DNA of 64,000 nucleotides from Micromonospora sp. HM5-17 (GTDB lineage Bacteria; Actinomycetota; Actinomycetes; Mycobacteriales; Micromonosporaceae): NCBI RefSeq assembly GCF_003762835.1, contig NZ_RJWA01000012.1, forward strand, positions 1 to 64,000, given 5' to 3'. The translations under genes were made by a program, and so were the position numbers. Numbering within the stretch: position 1 is the stretch's first letter; every line of letters starts with the position of its first letter. The notes beneath the pieces are model-generated. The model was not told the DNA's origin, did no database searches, and saw only the letters and a program-made list of their open reading frames with translations. Positions 1-7,708 of the stretch are shown in pieces.

Positions 1-172
1 CGTCATGGAGCCAAGCCGCAGCGGCCAACAGGTCCCGATCTACCGGAACGACAACTGATCTGAGACGGTGAGCCTTGGCAGCGACCGCCTTGACGTGAGT
101 CCAACGGCGGGGTAGCGACGCGGCCAGGTGGCGCCGAGCCGTCTGTTCCGCGAGCTCACGGATGTCGGCCAC
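1..172 (-). CDS. HD-domain protein, N-terminal part (runs off left edge)
   Basis: A minus-strand reading frame opens with GTG at 172 and stays open to the window edge, giving 57 residues. An in-frame TAG lies three codons upstream, so no longer start is possible except this GTG or a later codon. The visible end reads LLAAAAWLHD, the typical first metal-binding motif of HD-domain phosphohydrolases (the HD dipeptide is usually followed by IGY or similar), and the preceding basic helix (RRWTHVKAVAAKAHRL) fits the first helix of small actinobacterial HD proteins. The family hydrolyses phosphoesters with bound metal; the substrate cannot be told. No strong ribosome binding site is visible. The catalytic residues beyond the first HD pair lie outside the window. 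Confidence 0.6.
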   Translation of the reverse strand, partial: MADIRELAEQTARRHLAASLPRRWTHVKAVAAKAHRLRSVVVPVDRDLLAAAAWLHD

Positions 173-244
173 GGCTTCAGACTACGGCCGTCCCGTGACG
201 TTCCGCCAGGACGCGGACCTCCTACGTGACTCGGGATCGGCCGT

Positions 245-817
245 TCATGTAGCTCCGATGGTCCGCAGGTAGCCGCGCAGGGAGTCCTGTGAGAGCCGGA
301 CCAGGCTGCACGATTCTTCGATGGCCCGGCGGGCGCCGGCGAACTGTCCGTTGATCCGTTGCAGGAGGCCAGGACTCGCGCCGGCGAGCAGGGCCGCCAG
401 TCTGGCGTGATTGTCGCGGATCAGGTCGAGTAGCTTGAGCTGCGCCTGGTGATTCCGGTCGAGCATGTCGATGATCTGCACGATGTCCCTGGAGACGTCG
501 CCGACGCTGACGTCGCGGGCACTGGCCCGGCGGTTCTTGATCGTGTCGAGGGCTGCCGTCACTGCGGCCTTCGCACCCGCACCGACCGCCGCCCCCAGCA
601 CGGCGCCTGTTCCGGCAATCAGTTCCGTAGACAGCGGGAGGCCACGTCGGGCGGCGGTCGCTCCGGCGACCAAGCCGAGGAACGCGCCACCCCACTCGCT
701 CAGCTTCTCCAGCAGCTTGCCCAAGCCCTCCTTGGGTGCTTCATAGCGCAGGTTCCGCAGGAAGCCGTTCTCCGGTCGGCTTCCGCCGCGATAACCCCGC
801 CGTCGGTAATTGCTCAC
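245..817 (-). CDS. Unknown protein with glycine-rich hydrophobic hairpin
   Basis: A 190-residue protein starting at GTG 817. This GTG overlaps the TGA of the gene before it as GTGA, indicating translational coupling. I do not recognise a family. Residues about 35-85 contain a basic/amphipathic lead followed by two Gly/Ala-rich hydrophobic stretches (GGAFLGLVAGATAA and TGAVLGAAVGAGAKAAVTAAL), which could form a membrane hairpin. The C-terminal half is charged and helical (DIVQIIDMLDRNHQAQLKLLDLIRDN), suggesting a coiled coil. The longer frame beginning at 1009 runs antisense-out-of-frame through the upstream gene and is not used. A degraded copy of the last ~40 codons lies at 2093-2226. Function unknown; membrane association is inference. 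Confidence 0.7.
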   Translation of the reverse strand: MSNYRRRGYRGGSRPENGFLRNLRYEAPKEGLGKLLEKLSEWGGAFLGLVAGATAARRGLPLSTELIAGTGAVLGAAVGAGAKAAVTAALDTIKNRRASARDVSVGDVSRDIVQIIDMLDRNHQAQLKLLDLIRDNHARLAALLAGASPGLLQRINGQFAGARRAIEESCSLVRLSQDSLRGYLRTIGAT

Positions 818-1455
818 AGCACCACGACGGGATCCAGGAACGCGCACTGTGTCGCGATCATCATGGGCAGGTTGACGGCGACGTCCCGGGCTACACCCTC
901 GGGCGTCAACCCGATAGGCTCCTCGCCCGCCTCCAACTCCTCCTCGTCGGCCCGCGCATAGTAGACGCATGCCTCCCACAGGTTCGGATGCAGGAACGAA
1001 AAAGCCCACATGACGTACGCGTCGTTGTGTACGGCGACGAGCGGCCGGTTGTGGTGGCCCATGCGGTGGTATTCCGGTTCCTCCGGGGTGGTGCCCATAC
1101 CCTCAGCGGTGGGGAAGAGGCGGTACCGGCGGAACAGCGGCTCGAGTGGCCCCTCGGGATCGAATTCCAGCAGCAGTCCTCGCTCGATGAGGCTTGCGAC
1201 CAGACGTTCCGCGTTCGGCTCCGGCTTGGGTGCGGTCAGCAGCGACCTGACCAGCCGCGCACGGTCGACCTGGAGCTTCGAGTGGCCCTCGACGTCGAGG
1301 AAGGCAGCGCCGTAGACGCCCACCTCGTCAGGCGTCAGATCGATGATGTCGCCGCCGAGGTGGATTTCCCACGTCTCGGGCTCGGGGTCAGGTGGCCGGA
1401 CGTACCTGTGCTGTGGCCCGAGGCTGAAGCCGACCGGGACGATCACACGGGGCAT
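814..1455 (-). CDS. Hypothetical protein, 213 aa, first gene of a coupled pair
   Basis: ATG at 1455 is preceded by AAGGAG with a five-base spacer, a strong ribosome binding site. The product begins MPRVIVPVGFSLGPQHRYV and has no signal peptide or membrane segment. Residues about 30-80 (EIHLGGDIIDLTPDEVGVYGAAF, then an Arg/Leu-rich helix and a short basic segment) look like a compact winged-helix or PqqD-like fold, followed by a distinct alpha/beta region containing HNRPLVAVHNDAYVMWAFSFLH. No catalytic motif could be named. The stop codon overlaps the start of the downstream 190-residue gene, so the two are almost certainly cotranscribed and probably act together. Family assignment not possible by eye. 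Confidence 0.75.
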   Translation of the reverse strand: MPRVIVPVGFSLGPQHRYVRPPDPEPETWEIHLGGDIIDLTPDEVGVYGAAFLDVEGHSKLQVDRARLVRSLLTAPKPEPNAERLVASLIERGLLLEFDPEGPLEPLFRRYRLFPTAEGMGTTPEEPEYHRMGHHNRPLVAVHNDAYVMWAFSFLHPNLWEACVYYARADEEELEAGEEPIGLTPEGVARDVAVNLPMMIATQCAFLDPVVVL

Positions 1456-2092
1456 GTCGCTCCTTCATGGATTGCTGATGCTGCTGACTCTACCGAAGCT
1501 CTTCAATGACAAGAGCTTCGCAAGATCAGATTTGTGCAAGTACCTCTCCGGCCCAACCGTTCAGCTCGGAAGCGTCGCACGGTGGGGCGGCGCATGCCGT
1601 ACGGATTGGAGTCGGTGGCTGTCCTCGTGTTCACGCCGCGCCAAGCGAAGCCAAGTGATGTTGAAGATTGCTTTTGCTGCTACGCACGGTCGCCATCGCC
1701 ACCTGCCTCGCCGCGCCAGCGCGCGGTGGCCCGTTCGGCATGCCCGGGCAACCCCAACCGCCGTTGAGGCGTTGCAGGCCGCTGAGGACGGCGCACAGCT
1801 TGCCGAGCAGTTCAAGGTCAGTGTGACACACAGCCCAGAACGCCCTACGCCTCCTTCGTGATTGCGGCATCATCGAGGGCCACCAGGGCAAGGGGACCTA
1901 CATGGCGGAGAACCCGCGCTGGCAGGGGCATACTCACAACGACATGGTTCGCGTGCGGCACCACAGGCTGTATCGCCCACAAGCGGGGTAGAGACGACTG
2001 TCGACGCCTTGCGCGTCGTTGATCGAGAGTACGACCGTCCCACGACGTGCCACCAGAAGGCGAGCCTTCCTCATGGCTGAGGAGCGGCCGTT
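1456..2092. other. Stretch without a supportable gene
   Basis: This 637-base stretch is visibly richer in A and T than its surroundings and contains no frame with actinobacterial codon bias and a ribosome binding site. A short plus-strand frame ending at TAG near 1991 reads plausibly (GHQGKGTYMAENPRWQGH) but has no start or known family. Together with the degraded gene copy at 2093-2226 it looks like eroded accessory DNA. The promoter of the 1455 gene should lie just to its right, but no clear hexamers were found. Confidence 0.5.
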
Positions 2093-2226
2093 TCATGGAG
2101 CCCCGATGGTCCGCAGGTAGCCGCGCAGGGAGTCCTGTGAGAGCCGGACCAGGCTGCACGATTCTTCGATGGCCCGGCGGGGGCCGGGGAGCTGTCCGTG
2201 CCAGTCCTGTAGGGTGTCAACGGCTC
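2093..2226 (-). pseudogene. Degraded second copy of the 245-817 gene, 3' end only
   Basis: Bases 2103-2181 are identical to bases 255-333, the 3' end of the 190-residue gene. Translation gives a C-terminus ending in RGYLRTIGAP and stop, against RGYLRTIGAT and stop in the intact copy. Upstream of the identical block the frame still resembles the parent (LQDWHGQLPGPRRAIEES versus LQRINGQFAGARRAIEES), then similarity is lost. No start codon or ribosome binding site precedes it. It is therefore a remnant of a duplicated or recombined homologue rather than a working gene. Confidence 0.8.
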
Positions 2227-2282
2227 CTTACGTCCCTGCGATTGCGTGGAGTTGACGGTGCGGCCGACAGAGTACCGGCGTG

Positions 2283-2708
2283 TTACATCGGCTCTCGCCA
2301 GTTCACCCGGGTGGGGCGCTGTGCTGATTCGAGGAACTCGGCCAGGGCTGCGCGCAGTTCTTGAAGGGTGACGCCTGAGCCAGCAGGGTATTCCGCGTAA
2401 TCGGCCGCGAAGCCCGGTGACCCAGGTACGCCATCCAGGTGCGCGAAGTCGTGGTCGAGATCAGCGAAGCTGAGATAGCCGAAGCCCTGCCATACGCCGA
2501 TGGTCATGTCATGGTCTGGAACTTCGCCGAGGTCCTCGTCATACACCTTCGGGCGGCCGCTGTGGTGCACCATGGCTGCTGTCGCCCCAGGCTCACTCAA
2601 CGCGGCGATCAGTCGATCGATATCCGCTGGGTCACGGACGACCATCTCGCCGCCCGAGGGTTCTCCTTCGGGATTAAGGACTGTCCATACCGCACGGAAG
2701 CTCATCAT
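2283..2708 (-). CDS. Imm1-family immunity protein
   Basis: A 141-residue acidic cytosolic protein. The start ATG at 2708 overlaps the TGA of the upstream toxin gene as ATGA, with a second in-frame ATG immediately after. The C-terminal pattern, a Tyr/Pro stretch followed by a helix ending EFLESAQRPTRVNW, together with the central VWQGFGYLSFADLDHD, matches my knowledge of the Imm1 family, small actinobacterial immunity proteins commonly encoded directly after SCP1.201-like deaminase toxins. It would act in the cytoplasm by binding the cognate toxin domain and blocking its active site. The location directly after a deaminase-domain gene supports both assignments. Binding is inferred from family and position. 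Confidence 0.8.
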   Translation of the reverse strand: MMSFRAVWTVLNPEGEPSGGEMVVRDPADIDRLIAALSEPGATAAMVHHSGRPKVYDEDLGEVPDHDMTIGVWQGFGYLSFADLDHDFAHLDGVPGSPGFAADYAEYPAGSGVTLQELRAALAEFLESAQRPTRVNWREPM

Positions 2709-3427
2709 TCACTCTTTCCTCGATAGACCCGCCGAGTCCCATCAGGTTCCACGACGGTCAGCACCGCCCCGGGAGGAAGGAAACGGTCGAGAAATTTGTC
2801 GCAGGTGAAAGGGGCGGTCCTGTCAAATGGTCGCTGGCCACACACTTGCCGATCAACGACGATCTTCTCTCGTTGACGTCCCTCTTCGCGCATCCTCACC
2901 GCAAACTTGACCTCAAGGTGCACCGCCAGCCTCGATGCTGCGCGTAGTTGCGGTGGGAAACCTGCTGCGAGCTGGCGTGCCTTTACGTACCACTCGTCGC
3001 CGTCACCGCTGCGTAGATCCTGCGTTACCCCATCCGTTCCTATCCATCTTCCCCTGGTTTGTGAGCCGACTCGGCCTGGTGGCAGGGTGACACGCGCCTG
3101 TTCGACAAGCGCAGAGAATCCGCTATCGGTGGATGGGCTGGAAGTTGCTGTAGGTGAGTCGCCGATCCCGGTTTGTGACATGTATTCATCAACCGCGGTT
3201 CTTGCCGACTCACTGGATGTCACCGCCTGACCGAGTAACTCTATAGCCCTTCGGAGGCGTGCTTTAGTTTGTCGTACAAGTGGGTGTGAACTTCCTCGCG
3301 TGACGGTGGTCACGAGAGCCAGTAGGCATGTCAGCCCATCCGCCAACTTCCCTGCTCGGGAGCTGACCTGGGCCAAGTCTCCAGTGACCTGCCGGAACTC
3401 GTCTCTCGTCTCCTCGCCAATGCTCAC
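2705..3427 (-). CDS. SCP1.201/DddA-like deaminase-domain toxin
   Basis: A 240-residue protein starting at GTG 3427. Residues 1-90 are helical and resemble the WXG/LXG-type secretion domains of ESX-exported toxins. Residues 90-115 are a Ser/Thr-rich linker. The C-terminal domain carries the deaminase hallmarks: H170-L-E172 (zinc ligand and proton shuttle), Cys196 and Cys209 (remaining zinc ligands), then the family ending FLPPGAVLTVVEPDGTRR. The Cys-to-Cys spacing (13 residues between) is longer than the few residues usual for this family. Characterised relatives deaminate cytosine in DNA (double-stranded for DddA), but the substrate here is unknown. The Imm1 gene overlaps its stop. Base composition is lower in GC than neighbours, consistent with horizontal acquisition. 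No classical signal peptide, so T7SS export is inferred. Confidence 0.75.
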   Translation of the reverse strand: MSIGEETRDEFRQVTGDLAQVSSRAGKLADGLTCLLALVTTVTRGSSHPLVRQTKARLRRAIELLGQAVTSSESARTAVDEYMSQTGIGDSPTATSSPSTDSGFSALVEQARVTLPPGRVGSQTRGRWIGTDGVTQDLRSGDGDEWYVKARQLAAGFPPQLRAASRLAVHLEVKFAVRMREEGRQREKIVVDRQVCGQRPFDRTAPFTCDKFLDRFLPPGAVLTVVEPDGTRRVYRGKSE

Positions 3428-3436
3428 TATGACGCC

Positions 3437-3676
3437 TTATCGAGAAAAGGGCATCGGGAAGGCGGAAGAGGCCACATCGAGCGCGGGTTGAAGCGCCGGG
3501 TCGCCTGACGTCTGGCTCTGTGGGGCGTCCTTGGCCTGCTCGGGTGGCTTGCCTGGTGCGCGGGGGGTGCCCTTCTTCGGGCCTTCCCCGTAACGCTGAT
3601 GGTCGAGTTCGAGGAGCCGGTCCAGGTCATCGGGGCAGCCCATCGGTACCCGCCTCCCGTCCCGCAGTCCGGCCAT
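3437..3676 (-). CDS. Small proline-rich hypothetical protein upstream of toxin
   Basis: A 79-residue frame (ATG at 3676; a longer version from 3721 is possible) ends in TAA ten bases before the deaminase toxin start, in the same frame. The sequence is hydrophilic with a charged N-terminus (DDLDRLLELDHQRYGEG) and a Pro/Lys/Gln-rich tail resembling a linker. It has no recognised domain. The close spacing suggests one transcript with the toxin and immunity genes; it could be a small chaperone, a secretion partner or a remnant of a once longer toxin N-terminus interrupted by the TAA. No good ribosome binding site was found, so existence as a protein is uncertain. Confidence 0.35.
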   Translation of the reverse strand: MAGLRDGRRVPMGCPDDLDRLLELDHQRYGEGPKKGTPRAPGKPPEQAKDAPQSQTSGDPALQPALDVASSAFPMPFSR

Positions 3677-3857
3677 CCGCTCGATCGACGCACCGTCTGT
3701 GCATCGACACCGCGTGAGCACAGAGGAGCAGGCTAGTACGGCGGCGGCCGGGGAGGAAACGCCGAGTCGTGCGACGCGACATCAACGATGGGTCTCTCGC
3801 CGACCGCGCGGAGCTGCCGGAGCCGGCCCGGAAAACGGCTGACGAGGTCGACGTGCC

Positions 3858-4553
3858 TCAGACCCGGCCGGTGATCATGTACTGCATCCGGAGCTCGTGG
3901 TTCGGCGCGACCCCGTACCGGCGGTCCAACTCGTAGATCGACGTCAGCGGCGTGACGGTGACGTCCCTCAGGCCGGCCCGGCGCAGCACCGCCGCGGTCT
4001 GGTCGATGGAGGTCGCGGTGGCCAGCGGCAACACGGCCAGTACCTCGTCGTCGTAGTGCCCGGCGAAGTCCTCCGAGGCGTTGTCGAGACCGTCGGGAAA
4101 CCAGGCGCTGTCGACGACCGCGATGGTGCCGCCGGGACGGAGCAGACGAATCCAGTTCGCCACCGCGGTCTCCGGTTCGCGGAGCGTCCACATCAGATAG
4201 CGGCTGGTCACGGCGTCGAAGCTGGCGGGCGGGAAGTCCGGGTTCACGGCGTCGCCGCGCTGGATCACCGGGCCGCCCACCATCGTGGCGGCGTGCGCAC
4301 GGGCCCGTTCGAGCATGCCCTCGGCGAGGTCGATTCCGGTGACCCGGTGGCCGAGGCTGGCCAGCACCATGGCGACCTGACCGGTGCCGGTGCCGACGTC
4401 GAGGACGTCCAGCGGTGCTGCCGGCAGGGCCTGCGCCCAGATGGCCGACCATGCCTGCCGGTCGGCGTCGAGGCGCTCGGGACGCTGCTGGTACTCGTCG
4501 TAGCTGGGTGCCCGGTGGGTCCAGTAGGTGTTGATGCGGTCCTGCGCCGTCAC
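3858..4553 (-). CDS. Class I SAM-dependent methyltransferase
   Basis: A 231-residue protein beginning at GTG 4553, which overlaps the stop of the ABC ATPase gene (GTGA). Residues 49-60 form the SAM-binding motif I (LDVLDVGTGTGQVA), followed by an acidic motif II (GIDLAEGM), and later motif III/IV-like segments (RYLMWTL, LLRPGGTIAVV). Fold and length fit small-molecule methyltransferases of the UbiE/Methyltransf_11 type. It is the last gene of a four-gene uptake operon (permease, binding protein, ATPase, methyltransferase), so it may modify the imported compound or its cellular acceptor. The substrate is not identifiable. Confidence 0.85.
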   Translation of the reverse strand: MTAQDRINTYWTHRAPSYDEYQQRPERLDADRQAWSAIWAQALPAAPLDVLDVGTGTGQVAMVLASLGHRVTGIDLAEGMLERARAHAATMVGGPVIQRGDAVNPDFPPASFDAVTSRYLMWTLREPETAVANWIRLLRPGGTIAVVDSAWFPDGLDNASEDFAGHYDDEVLAVLPLATATSIDQTAAVLRRAGLRDVTVTPLTSIYELDRRYGVAPNHELRMQYMITGRV

Positions 4554-5341
4554 GCGGCGGCGCTCCTTTCGGTGGCGGTGTCGTGGTCGGTTGGCTGGAA
4601 CAGCAGGTGGATGGCGCCATCCAGGTCCAGCCGTCGAATGCCGATGCCGTAGACCGGTTCGAGGACGGCCGGGTCGAGGACCTCGCCGGCGGGACCGGCG
4701 GCGACGACCCCGCCGCCGCCGAGCAGCACCAGGTCGTCGCAGTAGCGGGCGGCGAGGTTGAGATCGTGCAGCACCACGATGGAGCAGGTGTCGAGGGTAC
4801 GGACCAGGTGCAGGATCTCGTGCTGGTACCGGATGTCGAGGTGGTTGGTCGGTTCGTCGAGCAGCAGGTGGGTTGCCTGCTGGGCCAGCGCGCGGGCGAT
4901 GAGCACCCGCTGGCGCTCGCCGCCGGAGAGGCGGGCGAACGGCCGGGCGCCCAGGTGGGCGGCGCCGACCCGGGCCAGGCAGCGGGCCGCGATCTCGTGA
5001 TCGGCCCGGCTCGTGCGCTGGAACGCCGACAGGTGCGGACCGCGGCCGAGCAACACCATCTCGGCCACGGTCAGGGCGGTCTCGCCGCCGGTCTCCTGGA
5101 TGACCACCGCCAGCCGCCGCGCGGCCTCGCGGGCGGACAGCGTGGACAGGCCGTCCCCGTCGACGACGACCTGTCCGGTGGGGCTGCGCAGGGCGCCGTA
5201 GAGCAGCCGGAGCAGCGTGGTCTTGCCGCTGCCGTTCGGGCCGATCAGCCCGAGGACCCGGCCGGGGCGCGCGGTCACGCTCACCCCGTCGATCACGGGA
5301 TTCTCGCCGTAGCGCCAGGAGACGCGGGTCGCCTCGATCAT
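4550..5341 (-). CDS. FecE/BtuD-type ABC transporter ATPase
   Basis: A 263-residue ATP-binding subunit of a FecCD-class importer. Walker A is GPNGSGKT (residues 34-41), the Q-loop lies in VVIQETGGE, the ABC signature is LSGGERQR, Walker B is HLLLDEP and the switch histidine is in VVLHDLN. The ATG at 5341 overlaps the stop of the binding-protein gene as ATGA and its own stop overlaps the methyltransferase start. It powers uptake of the ligand bound by the lipoprotein encoded just upstream. Length and organisation fit the siderophore/cobalamin family; similarity of the whole operon to the proposed F420-0 transporter (TIGR03868-type set) is recalled, not searched. Confidence 0.93.
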   Translation of the reverse strand: MIEATRVSWRYGENPVIDGVSVTARPGRVLGLIGPNGSGKTTLLRLLYGALRSPTGQVVVDGDGLSTLSAREAARRLAVVIQETGGETALTVAEMVLLGRGPHLSAFQRTSRADHEIAARCLARVGAAHLGARPFARLSGGERQRVLIARALAQQATHLLLDEPTNHLDIRYQHEILHLVRTLDTCSIVVLHDLNLAARYCDDLVLLGGGGVVAAGPAGEVLDPAVLEPVYGIGIRRLDLDGAIHLLFQPTDHDTATERSAAA

Positions 5342-6321
5342 GCGCCGCCCCCGAAACGCCGGACGATTCGCTCCAACCCGTCGATCGACAGTGGGGTGGG
5401 CGGCTCGGTGAAGTTGAACAACTGGGTCATGACGGTACCGGCGCGCACGGCCTTGAGGTCCCCGGCGCCGGGCAGGCTGGTGAGCGCCTGCTCGACCGCC
5501 GCCGGGTCGCCGTCGCCGTACAGCAGGACCAGCACGTCGGGGTTGCGGCCGAGCAGCTCCTCGATGGTGACCTCGAAGACCCGCTCCCGTACGTCGTCGA
5601 ACACGTTACGGAAGCCGGCCGCCTCCAACTGCGGGTGGGCCATGCTCGCGGTGCCGTAGGCGTACGTGACGCCGCCGCCGATCGTCGGGTAGAGCACCGC
5701 CGCCGTACGGCCGGACGGCGTACCCGCCGCCTGGATGCCGGCCATCCGCTCCCGGAGCGCGGCGACCGCGGCCTCGGCCTCGGCTTCCCGGCCGAACACC
5801 CGGCCGTAGGTCCGCATCTGCTGGTAGATGTCGTCGAAGCTCGGCACCTGGGTGGCGCCGGGGCACAGCGCCGGCTCCTCGAGCAGCGGGATGTTCACGG
5901 CGGCGAGGGTGTCGCGGGACAGGTTGTCGACCTGGCCGAGGACCAGGTCCGGTTGCTGGCTGATCACCACCTCCTTCGAGATCTGTAGGTGGCCGCTGGG
6001 GTCGAGCTTGTCGGTCAGCAGCGGGATCCGATCCAACTCGGCGAGGGTCGCCGCGTCGTAGTACTCCCTCGGGTACTGCCCGGCCCGGGCGATGACGCGG
6101 TCCATGACCCCGAGCGCGTGCAGGTACGGCACGGCGGCGCTCTTGAGCAGGACCACCCGCTCGGGCGCGGCGTCGAAGGTCACCTCCGCCCCGCAGTTGG
6201 TGACGGTGGCCGGGTATCCCGGGCCGCCCGCCGAACTGTCGGCGACCCCGCCGCCGCAGGCGGCGGCGAGCAGCACGACGCTGGAGGTCGCGGCGGCGAC
6301 GGCAAGGCGGATGGCCTTCAT
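5338..6321 (-). CDS. FecB-type substrate-binding lipoprotein (F420-0 transporter-like)
   Basis: A 327-residue exported protein with a lipoprotein signal: basic start, hydrophobic stretch and lipobox LLAAACGGG, with the modified cysteine near residue 22. The rest is a two-lobed periplasmic-binding-protein fold (PF01497). Segments such as APERVVLLKSAAVPYLHALG, LTDKLDPSGHLQISKEVV and PDLVLGQVDNLSRDTLA closely resemble what I remember of binding proteins named as the proposed F420-0 ABC transporter in actinobacteria; that family name is itself a prediction. It would sit outside the membrane and deliver ligand to the FecCD permease encoded 25 bases upstream. Start ATG at 6321. Stop overlaps the ATPase start. 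Confidence 0.85.
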   Translation of the reverse strand: MKAIRLAVAAATSSVVLLAAACGGGVADSSAGGPGYPATVTNCGAEVTFDAAPERVVLLKSAAVPYLHALGVMDRVIARAGQYPREYYDAATLAELDRIPLLTDKLDPSGHLQISKEVVISQQPDLVLGQVDNLSRDTLAAVNIPLLEEPALCPGATQVPSFDDIYQQMRTYGRVFGREAEAEAAVAALRERMAGIQAAGTPSGRTAAVLYPTIGGGVTYAYGTASMAHPQLEAAGFRNVFDDVRERVFEVTIEELLGRNPDVLVLLYGDGDPAAVEQALTSLPGAGDLKAVRAGTVMTQLFNFTEPPTPLSIDGLERIVRRFGGGA

Positions 6322-6346
6322 CGAATCACCTCGACACTTCGAATGC

Positions 6347-7435
6347 TCACGCGGCGGTGGCGTGTAGACGGCGGATCAGGATCAGCAGGAAGGGAGCGCC
6401 GAGCAGGGAGGTGATGATCCCGATCGGGATCTCCTGCGGCGCCAGCAGGACCCGGGCGATCACGTCGGCCCAGACCAGGAGGATGGCCCCGAGCAGTGCG
6501 GCCACCGGTACCACGCGGACGTGCGGCGCTCCGACGAGGCGCCGGGCCAGGTGCGGGACGACGAGCCCGACGAACCCGATGCTGCCGGCGGCGGAGACCA
6601 GCACGCCGACGCTGAGCGAGACCACCACGAGCAGGCGGATCCGGAACCGGTCGGGCGCCACCCCCAGGGTCTGGGCGGTCTCGTCACCGATGGCCAGCAC
6701 GTCGAGCCGCCGGCCGGTGATGGTCAGGTAGCCGGCGGCGCCGACGAGCACGACCGCGGTCACCGCCAGCAGGGCGTCCCATCGGGCCAGCCCGAGGGAG
6801 CCGAGGAGCCAGAACATCACCGAACGCGAACCCTCGGCGGATTTGGAGGCGAAGATCAGGAAGCTGGTGGTGGCGTACAGCGCGTACCCGACCGCGACCC
6901 CGGACAGGAGCAGACGGATCGCGGTGACCCGCCCACCGCTGCGCGCGATCAGGAAGACCAGCAGCGACGCCCCGAACGCGCCGAGGAAGGCGCTGGCGGA
7001 GAGCGCGTACTGCCCGAAGCCGGCCCCGGCCCCGAACAGGATCGCCGCGGCGGCGCCGCTGGAGGCCCCGGAGTTGACACCCAGCAGGTACGGGTCGGCC
7101 AGCACGTTCCGGACCATGGCCTGTAACGCCACCCCGCACACGGCCAGCCCGGCGCCGACGAGCATGCCGAGCAGCACCCGGGGGAGCCGGACCTGCCAGA
7201 CGATAGCGTCCTGCGGAGGAGACCAGCTCACCTCGCCGGGCAGGCCGACCAGGTGGTGACCGATGATCCGGGCCACCGTCAGCGGCGGAATACCGATCGC
7301 TCCGGCTCCGACCGCGCTGATCCCGGTCACGATCAGCGTGACGGTCAGCACGACCAGCCAGCCCTCGGTCCGGCGTCGCCGGGCCGCGACCCCGAGCGGG
7401 TCGTGTTGATCATCCAGCAGGGTGGTGGCCGGCAC
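6347..7435 (-). CDS. FecCD-family ABC transporter permease
   Basis: A 362-residue membrane protein and first gene of the uptake operon. GTG at 7435 is chosen because AGGAG lies five bases upstream; a TTG at 7468 would add eleven residues without a ribosome binding site. About nine to ten hydrophobic segments follow. FecCD signatures include RLPRVLLGMLVGAGLAVCGVALQAMVRNVLADPYLLGVNSG region (residues near 80-120), GDETAQTLG and GSIGFVGLVVPHLAR, the last forming the coupling loop to the ATPase. It forms the membrane channel, normally as a dimer. The upstream region (7436-7773) contains a strong hairpin and a recurrent GACACATGTC motif, possible regulatory elements. Confidence 0.92.
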   Translation of the reverse strand: MPATTLLDDQHDPLGVAARRRRTEGWLVVLTVTLIVTGISAVGAGAIGIPPLTVARIIGHHLVGLPGEVSWSPPQDAIVWQVRLPRVLLGMLVGAGLAVCGVALQAMVRNVLADPYLLGVNSGASSGAAAAILFGAGAGFGQYALSASAFLGAFGASLLVFLIARSGGRVTAIRLLLSGVAVGYALYATTSFLIFASKSAEGSRSVMFWLLGSLGLARWDALLAVTAVVLVGAAGYLTITGRRLDVLAIGDETAQTLGVAPDRFRIRLLVVVSLSVGVLVSAAGSIGFVGLVVPHLARRLVGAPHVRVVPVAALLGAILLVWADVIARVLLAPQEIPIGIITSLLGAPFLLILIRRLHATAA

Positions 7436-7535
7436 GGCGCTCCTATACGCATCTCTTGGCTGTTGCAAACTCTTGGCAAGAAGCTAACAGGAAGATCAGG
7501 AGGCCAAAAGGTGGGGAGTCGGCGCGCCAACGGCA

Positions 7536-7577
7536 CCGCCGCCGTGTCGTCGGCCGGAGCCGACGACACGGCGGCGG
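7536..7577. terminator. 19-bp perfect hairpin between two minus-strand genes
   Basis: Bases 7536-7554 are perfectly complementary to 7559-7577 with a four-base loop (cgga). It lies 197 bases beyond the stop of the DUF4153-like gene and 101 bases before the start of the FecCD permease gene, both leftward. A T-run is absent, as is usual for actinobacterial terminators. It most simply ends transcription of the upstream gene, but it could also be part of the leader of the uptake operon. Confidence 0.6.
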
Positions 7578-7708
7578 CTTCGCCCGTGTCGCCAGGTTCG
7601 CGTGCGGCCACCGGTGGGCGACGGTCACCCGTCGCCGCCCCCGACCGGTGCCATCGGCGGTGGTGGTCCGTCAGACAGGGTGAGCGGACTCACCCCGGGC
7701 CCGTGGGC

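Noticed and set aside
1840-1995. Short plus-strand frame with GHQGKGTYMAENPRWQGH
   Set aside because: No start codon, no ribosome binding site and no recognised family, so it was left as unassigned accessory DNA.
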